Shown here one piece after another: positions 56,385 to 64,000 of a stretch of DNA of 64,000 nucleotides. The translations under genes and the position numbers were made by a program. The notes beneath the pieces were generated by a model. The model was not told the DNA's origin. It saw only the letters and a list, made by a program, of their open reading frames with translations, and ran no database searches. Every line of letters starts with the position of its first letter. Position 1 is the first letter of the stretch. This DNA is from Symsagittifera roscoffensis (lineage: Eukaryota > Xenacoelomorpha > Acoela > Convolutidae). Location: the NCBI RefSeq assembly GCF_963678635.1, contig NC_087065.1, positions 26,991,254 to 27,055,253 of the forward strand. Reading direction: 5' to 3'.

Positions 56385-56740
56385 TAGCCAACCTCGTGAG
56401 GGATATCAGGAAGTTATCCATTGGCCTTGTGCTGGCACTGTATGTGGCCTTCGTAGGAACTGGCTGATCTCGACTGGATGGTGTGCTCACGGTGATTGTA
56501 ATGACCTATAGTCGATTGGGAAACTTGTTTGTGTTGCTCAGAAATCCCGAACGGCTGCAGGGACCGAAGACAGAATTTGATGCCCAAATGGAGAAAGCAT
56601 CTTACCGAAAATTGAAGGCTTGGATGACTCAACTCCTTCAGTACATCCTACAGCAGAATAGAAGCCTAACCGGAGAAGATAAATCAGTCTCTGACAGGAG
56701 TGAAGTGAAGAAGTGTGGGGGTTGCCCCTGTTGACTGACT
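56385..56740 (+). pseudogene. Accessory segment with possible membrane helices
   Basis: In one frame LSIGLVLALYVAFVGTG (about 56413-56462), a stop, then LTVIVMTYSRLGNLFVLL (about 56484-56537): two hydrophobic runs that could be membrane segments. A basic/charged stretch ending KKCGGCPC follows. Confidence 0.35.
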
Positions 56741-57500
56741 TGGCCCTGATGATGCAGGTCGATCCGCTAGCTCTGTTCTTCGGATTGAGAGAATTTTTTT
56801 TCGTGGTTTACGGGCCTACAGTGACGCATGTGTTCCCGAACGTGCAAATGGAGCGTATAGACACTCTGCTCTGTACGTTAACCTCGTGTCAGTCGTGGAT
56901 TGTTCCGTGCTGAATTGTTCCGTGCGGAGCCTGGCTGGGTGTTGATGGACCTGAAAAACAGCTTTAAGTGTAGGATGGTGGAGTCCACCGAAGCTGACGG
57001 TCTGACCGAGTCAGTCACGGAGGAAAGCGCCGAGGATAGCCGGACAAGGGATGGTGCAATGCACGGCGGCAGGGAGAAAGAGAATCAATGCCACTGATTT
57101 CCACGGCTTCAAAAGCAAAGAAGAGCGAGAGGACCTTGGCTGACACCGGACTGGAATTGGAGGTCATCAACCAATGCGGATCCGGCGGGTTGGAAGTCCA
57201 TAAACCATCAAACAGGAATATGGCAAAGACGAAGTTGGAGGGACAGCTCAACGTGGTCGAGTACAGTCGCATTACTGTGCCCGACTCAGCCCACATGGCC
57301 GATCCTGCTGGTGTCTCTATGGAAATGGTGAAGGCAAGAAATTCCGCGAGAGGACACCTGATGGCCTTGGCACGATAAGCAAGCCATGCAGAAATCGTTG
57401 AAGGAGCTGGTGACGGGCTCACACCTAGAGAGGAAAGAATATGAGACTGTGATGTCATTGGAGGCAAATGGGAATGGTTTGGAACTTCTGAACAAAATTT
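56741..57500 (+). pseudogene. Accessory segment, unknown
   Basis: Frames 56713-56913 (LALFFGLREFFFVVYGPTV, hydrophobic), 56900-57097 (acidic, TESVTEESAEDSRTRD) and 57088-57378 (Lys/Ser-rich) follow one another without a recognised domain. Confidence 0.3.
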
Positions 57501-58317
57501 CCTGGAGTTAGCCCTACAGAAATATTTCTATGAAACCATGCGTATTTCCTCATCAGTGATGGCGTGCATAGCCAACCCCTGTGTCAGGACAGATTTCCAA
57601 GTGAGACTTGTGTGGTGCCTTATTGGAATAAGAAAATGGGAGTACAACGCCACCATCGAGACGAAGGCCAGATGAGAACAGTTGGAACTCATGAGAGTTT
57701 TAAAAGTGCTGATCGCCCGGGACAATTCCGCGATAGCATGGGCAAAATGAAACGATGCTCTTTGCCTTGTGAAATTCGTGGTGGATCGTTTCCCCACTCC
57801 GTTGCTAGAAGAATGTGTCAAGGCAATCAGACAGAGCTCGATGAAACGTGAAGAAGTCTTGTTGAGAGCCTTGTTAGAACTCTACCAGGACATGCTATTG
57901 CGCATCCCAACAAAAGAATTGAACGACCTTGAGAGCTACCGGAGTTTGGAGGAAGTCAGGAGGTGTTCCAATAAAAAACTGACAGCCACGAGGGAGTTAT
58001 TGGAGAAATTTCGGAGTCTGAAAGAGTATTCGACATTGGGGAAACGGAAGTCCTTCAAATAGGTGTCGCGTGTCCCGGGAATGGCCTATAATCCATTTGT
58101 CGACGAAGAAGCGAGGGACAGATTTTTCGTCTTTGAGCAAGCAGTGATCTTCAATATTTGGGTGGAGAGAGTGCGGGAATTGTGGACAAAAGTGTCTGAA
58201 CAATTACAAATAGGAGTGATTCTGGAGGGACAAGTAAGTTTTGAGTGTGGTTTGTGGGATGGTCCACTGAAGACCAGCTTAGTAACGATGTGGGAACTCA
58301 TGAAGCCTTCATGGTGA
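57501..58317 (+). pseudogene. Accessory segment, alpha-helical, unknown
   Basis: One frame with three stops (57673, 57748, 58060): KYFYETMRISSSVMAC, VVDRFPTPLLEECVKAI, LLRALLELYQDMLLRIPTKE, and RFFVFEQAVIFNIWVERVRE. Rich in amphipathic helix. Env, helicase and nuclease motifs were looked for and not seen. Confidence 0.35.
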
Positions 58318-58486
58318 CCAAATCCGAACGCGGGCCTGATATGGGTCCCTACCGCTGAAGTTGAGCTAGAAGGAAACGATGATGAGAGCCTAGACGACTT
58401 AGCTGTGATCCTTTATTGGCTCTAAAAACAACAAAGCAGGATGACAGACAACCCACGGAACCGTCCGAGGGGAGCTCTCCAAGCGA

Positions 58487-59104
58487 TTGGATGAAGAGGG
58501 TTCTTGCCTAGCTTCCAGCTGTGGAAGGGAAGGGCGTGTATGTGGGAACGGTCACTGCTTGAAAACATTGAGTGAACAGCACCGCCAGTTAGCCAAGTTG
58601 TATGGAAGATTCAGTATGTCGGATAAGAACGAGATGGAGTTGACTGGATTGTCATGGAGTAGCGGAAATGAATCTGACGACCGCCTCAGGGTTCTGCAGT
58701 ATGGTCAGCTCGAATGAGTCATTGGAACAGAACGCCTGGAGCGTGCCCATGAGCTGGTCACATCATTGAGTGTGGAAGTGTTCCCTGGAGTATTGCAGAC
58801 GGAACAGAAAGTTGGAAGCTGGCGAGAAGCTCTTGAGAACGAAATGAATCTGAAGCATAACGAGGAGTATCATAAGACAGTGGGCTCGAAGTACCTGGTG
58901 GAATCTAGCGGGGCACCATACTGCAATGAATACTCGATGCACCTGGTGGTTGTAGATGCCAGAACGCAACTTAGACTGATTGATCAGCTCTTTTCGGTGC
59001 CGGAGTGTGTCAGACTGTTGAGAATGTCTGACAAACCCATGAGCTACTCACAAAGATCCTTCGGGAAGTCCAGGAGAGGTCTAGAGATGAAACAGAAGAG
59101 ATAG
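58487..59104 (+). pseudogene. Accessory segment, unknown
   Basis: Frame with a single TGA at 58715. Cys-containing head (CLASSCGREGRVCGNGHC) could bind metal. Later LVESSGAPYCNEYSMHLVVV and a basic end. Confidence 0.3.
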
Positions 59105-59355
59105 TGGGACAAGATTTTGTGAATTTTGGCGAAGGAAACATCAGCGAATTCCACAAAAAGAAGGGGAAAGGGATGATGTCAAGCAATTTCCCCACGATAG
59201 ATGAGAAAGATGAAATGCATCAGACGATGATCGAAATCGAAACCCTACTGAAAGCATCGGGTTAACGAACTTGGAGGAATATCCTGCTGACTCATGGGTA
59301 GTATCCGTGTCACTGCCCAGCGCAGACGTTTTGGTATCCCAAACGCGGAAACTTC

Positions 59356-59847
59356 ATGTTGGTGTGGGACGTGGAGGAATTGTTCTCCACGGGGTTACCT
59401 GACCAAAACCAGTCGGTGTCAATTGTGGTAGTTAGTGCCATGCTGGCGGTGAGATGGTTAGAAGCCAACGCGGGCATGAGCGAGCAGGAAACGACGTTGC
59501 CGACGCCTGAGCAACTGAGTAGCGTGAAATTTAACCGCAGTTTGGATTTTTTCAGAACCAACTGCTGGATTCTGAGGACACCCAAAGCCATTGAAAGAAT
59601 ATGGGCGAGGCAGAGATTGATGCCTTGGTTCCGTGTAGTTATGACGTCATAGATGTATGAACGCGCGAAGCGTCATATGTCTAAAAACACGGAAGCCTAT
59701 CAACCCTTCCAGCTAGATATAGGACGGGGAGCCTATCAAAAAGCATTATTGACGCATACGAACGCTGTGACTACAGCAGTAAAAAAAGTAGGTGGGAGGT
59801 CTTGCACTACAGAACAAGAGAAGAAGGAAAGAGGTCTCACAAGCTGA
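59356..59847 (+). pseudogene. Accessory C-terminal segment, unknown
   Basis: Frame with one TAG at 59650: MLVWDVEELFSTGLPDQNQS, SIVVVSAMLAVRWLEANAGM, FFRTNCWILRTPKAIERIW, then a basic tail. This is the last coding block before the polypurine tract. Confidence 0.3.
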
Positions 59848-60388
59848 CCTAGAGCGGAATGTGAGCCTGTGACTGCATAACAGCTTCTGCAGGAATAGGG
59901 AGCAGAAACTTGTGTTGGACCTATCTTCACTTTGTGGCGACCTGGTAGAGTTTGCGTACGCTCGCTCGAAGAAGGTGAGTACCTCATTACCTTTCCTAGT
60001 CAAAGAGTTGCTTAAATTTTATATTGAAGACAACAGCATAAATGAATGATTATACTTGGTGAGTGACGCTAAATTAATTTTAACGGGTGCGTGGCCGTGC
60101 CACGTCCCAAATATTTTTAAATCAGCAACAGAGAGAAGAATTTTTACGGCGAAATGACGTAAGTAGTCAGAAAAGAAATGTTATCTAGGACACTCCTCAT
60201 AGTGCAAATTTTGTGAAAATGTTAGAAGGCAGTGAAATGTAGTACGATGCCATTTATAACACGCAGTGAGTTGAGGGGGCGTAGATAAAATTCAATTTCT
60301 AATGCAATTTGTAAGTTGACTATAGAAAATTGGATCACGATTGAAGATAACTCGGAGTTATGCATTGAATGGAAACTTTGAAGGGGAC
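59848..60388. other. Gypsy 3' untranslated stretch
   Basis: No coding signal; becomes AT-rich toward the LTR. Confidence 0.45.
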
Positions 60389-60401
60389 TGTCCGGGGAGT
60401 A
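60381..60401 (+). promoter_or_regulatory. Candidate polypurine tract
   Basis: AAGGGGACTGTCCGGGGAGTA lies directly before the 3' LTR, in two parts AAGGGGAC and CCGGGGAGTA. Expected primer site for plus-strand DNA. Confidence 0.55.
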
Positions 60402-61284
60402 TGTGCCATTCCGCCCGATTGGCACAGTCGAACCCTCCGACGTGAAAAAATGAACGTTATTGACGTTCAGGACGAGTTTGTGATCAAAAGGAGAGTCAGA
60501 ATAATCTGGAATTTTGAAAATGTTAATTTTTTATTCTCAACAGATTATTTCCCGGAAACACAGAAGACGGCTACTTTGACCTGAAAACGGGATAAAAACA
60601 CAACGAACGAGAACGTCGAACGAACAAGTCGAGAAAAATAAGAGAAAAACGGAGTCTTTTATCGTGACGATCACGCACGATAAGACACGTAATTGAAGCA
60701 GATAGGAAGAAAGGAGGCTTCAGTGGAACAGCTGCAGCGGATCCGTACCCTCCCGTGCCACGAGATTGAGCAGATAAGAGCGTTATAACAGGAGGAGAAC
60801 GGAATTGGAGGCCCGGTGCCCAGAGACTCAGTAGACTGTAATGTACACTTGTCAGCTGCTGTGACGCCCTGAATAGCTGAATTAACGCCCCTTTTATTTT
60901 GTATATCGGAGCATTTTGTATCTCGGAGTAGCTAGAAAGAGGAAAAGTCATTCCATCCCCAATGAAGTTTGTATATAACTGTCACTAAAAACATGGTAAA
61001 TATTGGTTTCCGAGCCGTGTTTATACTGTAATCACGTAATGTGGGTATCCGAGACCCAGTTATGTAGTTATTTTTGCATGTGAACGAAAGCTTGCTTGTG
61101 AACGAAAGCCAAAGTTACTATGGCCTAAAAGTAGTTACTTTTCAATTAGCCCTAATTAGACCAGAAAACTAACTGGCTAGGTCTAGAAGGTGAAAACGAA
61201 AAGGATTAAAGTAACTGACGCCTGCCAGTCATCAATAAGTGCTTCTACGCTCCGTCACTATGTAGTAGTTGGGCGAATGTTACA
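60402..61284 (+). mobile_element. 3' LTR of Gypsy-type element
   Basis: 883 bp, TGTGCCATTCCGCC..GCGAATGTTACA. Compared with the 5' LTR it has a duplicated GTGAACGAAAGC stretch (about 61080-61107) and an extra CATTTTGTATCTCGGAG. The hairpin is at 60658-60684. Confidence 0.9.
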
Positions 61285-62775
61285 GTATCCACCTTTTTCA
61301 CAGTGAAGGACGTGGGTAAGGTCAAAAGATTGACCACATACACATGCGAGTGGAATATTGGTTGGTTCCTGTCCATATATGAGATAAATTCCATCCAGGA
61401 ATTCGGGTTTAGTGAGGTTAAAAATATATCTGCTAAGTGGCAGTGCATTTAACCAGTTTGAGGCCCTTTTTTCGGAGGCCAGCTCAATTGCGTATTTTTT
61501 ATTATAAAAAGTTGTTAAAAATGTAAGTTTCTTGTTTGGTTTGTTCTTTCGACGTTAAGTGTTTCAAGTTTTATTTGGATTTTTTCTTGCTCAGACATTG
61601 CTGTTATTGGGTCGTATGTGTCTAGGACTGACGATGTTTTAATTGACCATTTTAAAAAATTCTCCAAGTCAAATGATAGCTTGATATTTAGACCACCCAT
61701 TTTAAGTGGCAGAGAAGCAATGTCTCTAAGTTGATGGCTGATATTATTTTGACCAATAAAATTTGAATGAGATTTTCCTGCAGTATCTTCTCGCAGGCCT
61801 TCAAGTTTGGTGTGGTATTGGGGGTAGTTCTAGCTAAAACCGATAATTTTTCTTAAACCCCTTTGGTGTAACATGATTACACGTTTTGTGGTGATGTTTT
61901 CGCGATCTTTCCAAGTTTTGTGATTATTTTATTATGTTCTTCAAACTGAGTTTCTAAAAAAGTTTTACAATCTTTCTGGGATCCTATGACAGAACCAAGT
62001 AAGCTGGCCCCTTTCTTCTTTTCAATTTCGGTATGTTTGAATGCTTTTATCGCCTCATTGTAATTTTAATATTTTACAATGAGCTGGCATTTTGACGCCT
62101 TTACATGACATCCAAAATATTTTCCGTGTTTGATAAAAATGTCAAGAAAGTTGTAAATGTTGTTCTCTTCGCATGCTTTTCAAATTTCCGACTGCGTTCT
62201 CATCGTCTGCATACCATTTCTGTGTTAGGCTGTTATCGTTGACTAGTTTTATTAAAGGTAAAGTGGCTAGCCCATACATTGCCATTGCTAATAGGTCTCC
62301 TTGTGTGGTACTTCTCTAGATAGGATAACTTTTTTGATTTACAAAGTGTTTGAATGGTTTAGAGTATGAATTTTTTATATCGGGTAGTGTAGAAGTGCAC
62401 ATATTTGCAATGATTTTCAAAGCCAGACCCCGGTTTAGGTAGTTAAATGCATTTTCCGCGTTGATCAGTAATATTTAATCGGAATCAGTTTTCTCGTGTT
62501 GCTTCCTATGAGTATGAATTGCATATTGGACGCCACATTTTTGGCAGATGCATAGTTGGTAATTCGATCCGAGTACCATAAGTTCGCTTTTCAAGCACAT
62601 TGTGATCGTTCTACCTATTGTTCTGCGGATGAGTTCGCCTATGCCAATTGGCCTAACTCCTGGGTTTTTATCAAGAGGAATTAGTCGACAGGTATTCTAT
62701 GGTTCAAGAAGCTCTTGACTTAGTATTTCTGTCAATATTTTCTGAGCGATTTTGGCTAGTGAGTAGTATATGTTG
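61285..62775 (-). mobile_element. E4, 5' part of the interrupted minus-strand element
   Basis: From 62775 downward: SLAKIAQKILTE, CRLIPLDKNPGVRPIGIGEL, NYQLCICQKCG, LLINAENAFNYLNRG, TTQGDLLAMAMYGLATLPLI, KWYADDENAVGN (about 62180-62220), then MGGLNIKLSFDLENFLKW in frame 61515-61700. The end at 61285 (CACATGTGAGTGG-like, TTCACAG) continues into the E4 half at 42780 when compared with E1. The YADD pair is intact; stops and frameshifts abound; the 5' end is truncated. Confidence 0.82.
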
Positions 62776-63360
62776 GGGCTGAAGTGGAAAGTGGAGGGGG
62801 GTTGGTTGCCGATCATAGGCTATAGAGTATCCGGTCAGCAACCTATGTATTAAGATAGGGAACAGATGTCCTATGTATTAAGATAGGTAATACCAATGGT
62901 AAAGTTTCATGGTTTGTGTGATGGTAAGAGGCTTGTCAAAAAAAATGGTATTTTCTCTGTTTTTGTGTGAAAATGTCTAGTTTTTTCTCAAAAATCTCGG
63001 CGCGTTATCTAAATTAAAACAATAATAGTTAATTACGTGTAGAGTGTGGAAGGAAGTTCTTGTAATTAGTTTTTTGGTACATGGTAAGTCAATGTTAAGA
63101 GGTTTTGAGCAAAAATTGAGATTTTTTATCAAAAAGAAATCAAAACACGATATAATTTGTTATAATTCGACCACCTAATTATGTTAATAGATGAATCTAC
63201 CGTTCAAAACATCTACTTAAAACTATGTTAAAACCTACTGAAAATTGGAAAAATGTCGAATTTTTGAGAAAAAAATTAAATTACAAAGAAAGTATAAAAA
63301 CCACTGCGAAATTTTACTACAGTATAAAGGTTAAATTTACAAATTTAAAGGCTTAGTATG
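62776..63360. other. No gene; short duplication
   Basis: CCTATGTATTAAGATAGG occurs twice, at about 62841 and 62870. The rest is AT-rich and unassigned. Confidence 0.45.
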
Positions 63361-63364
63361 TATT

Positions 63365-64000
63365 CCATTATTAAGTACTTCAAATTTTCGGGTAAAAGTA
63401 ACTGAGTCCTTAGTTTGTTCATATGTTTCGACTAATTGTTGGAGGTTTTGAACCCGCGGTTCGTCGACTTCAAGTTTAAGGCTTCATCAAGATTTCGTCT
63501 GTATTTGGACATTGCTCCATGCCCAGTATCTTCGAGTCCTTTGCTACTAAATTTAAATTTTTTGCTATTACTATTATAGCAGCATTACGTCTTGCTGCAC
63601 ATGCACAACATTTCAGTGCAGCGAAATTCTTCTTTGAATAATCCAGAGTAAAGTCGTCTCTACAATCTTTTCCACGAACTATCGTCCACTGAGTTTTCTT
63701 CTCAAGTAATATACAATCGTCCAGGTTATCTTCTGCTAATGCTAGATACAAAGAATCCGTACCCATCTCCAATTCCTCGAACTTATTCTCATCGCAAAAC
63801 TTGTGAGAGAAGTTGTGGTGTAGCTCCAACTTTCTAAATTTGGCGTATTGAGGAATGAAAAAGCCTACAATAATTGGTTCTGTCTATTCAATCGTGAATT
63901 CAATAGTTCTAATTCAAATGAGTCTTTTTTCACAAAAAGCATTTGCTTGAAAAACTTCTCATTTAACGCGTTGTGTGTCTTCTCATCGCCGAGATATTTG
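63365..64000 (-). pseudogene. Type-B DNA polymerase fragment, broken, cut by window edge
   Basis: On the minus strand from 64000: an upstream frame ending near 63890, a frame change, then the longest frame (to 63476) holding the polymerase motif C as MGTDS where DTDS is usual. A segment ending in Cys-Cys follows, then in a third frame KFSSKGLEDTG and NRGFK, and finally a TYEQTK-type block to about 63370. This order is that of the palm and thumb of protein-primed type-B polymerases of Polintons, adintoviruses and linear plasmids. A block normally found between motif C and KxSSKG is missing, and the first motif C aspartate is Gly. The N-terminal part lies past the right edge. Confidence 0.66.

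Larger units (their letters stand above)
42781..61284 (+). mobile_element. 18.5-kb Ty3/Gypsy-type LTR retrotransposon, dead
   Basis: Order: LTR, leader, gag with coiled coil, zinc knuckles, protease, RT, RNase H, integrase C-terminus, acidic tail, macro-like segment, a long frame with coiled coil and two SGNH-like domains, possible membrane segments, further unknown coding blocks, polypurine tract, LTR. The pol order (RT-RNase H before integrase) is that of Ty3/Gypsy elements. Only a GTA triplet is shared by the two flanks, so the target duplication is imperfect or decayed. Confidence 0.88.

Noticed and set aside
52599-60388. Retroviral envelope gene
   Set aside because: No surface/transmembrane cleavage site, fusion peptide or Cys-rich heptad pattern could be recognised; the two hydrophobic runs at 56.4-56.5 kb are too little evidence.

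Overview
This is invertebrate metazoan DNA: AT-rich, with long introns and many transposons. The one host gene recognised is a conventional ankyrin on the minus strand (about 7.5-21.7 kb). Eleven GT-AG exons assemble without a frame break into 826 codons carrying 24 ANK repeats, the number typical of the ankyrins that link membrane proteins to the spectrin skeleton. The spectrin-binding (ZU5) and death domains were not found and would lie past the left edge. The species cannot be read from the sequence. The retroelement families resemble, from memory, lineages common in marine invertebrates such as cnidarians; no search was run.

Layout. 1-7.4 kb: no gene found; a dispersed repeat family with a GCGAAGC/GCTTCGC terminal hairpin, tRNA-derived SINEs and a decayed satellite with a period of about 145-185 bp. 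7.5-21.7 kb: ankyrin, with introns holding the same repeats and a small hAT-like MITE flanked by 8-bp duplications. 21.7-25.2 kb: no gene found, more SINE-like repeats. 25.2-27.1 kb: a decayed minus-strand CR1/jockey-type LINE. 27.3-31.8 kb: a head-to-tail array of ten ~440-bp units, each with an ORF of about 88 codons resembling the N-terminal region of Penelope-like elements, and 11 hammerhead-ribozyme-like cores. 32.8-33.0 kb: a fold-back element. 33.6 kb: a shrunken LTR.

33.75-42.8 kb: a cluster of dead non-LTR elements with PHD-like zinc fingers, reverse transcriptases and PD-(D/E)XK-like endonuclease domains. Element E1 also has an SGNH-like ORF and inverted terminal repeats. E2 follows it, E5 and E3 are fragments, and E4 lies on the minus strand.

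42.78-61.28 kb: an 18.5-kb Ty3/Gypsy-type LTR retrotransposon inserted inside E4, whose other half resumes at 61.3-62.8 kb. It has two LTRs of about 870-885 bp, decayed gag, protease, RT and RNase H, and only the C-terminal part of an integrase. About 8 kb of extra coding sequence follows pol: a macro-domain-like segment, a coiled-coil segment, two SGNH-hydrolase-like domains in one frame, possible membrane segments and several unrecognised regions. Frameshifts and stops show this copy is dead.

63.4-64.0 kb: part of a broken type-B DNA polymerase gene of the Polinton/adintovirus/linear-plasmid kind, cut by the right edge.

The most unusual items are the ORF-bearing hammerhead array and the large accessory region of the Gypsy element. 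Apart from ankyrin, everything recognised is mobile DNA or its remains.
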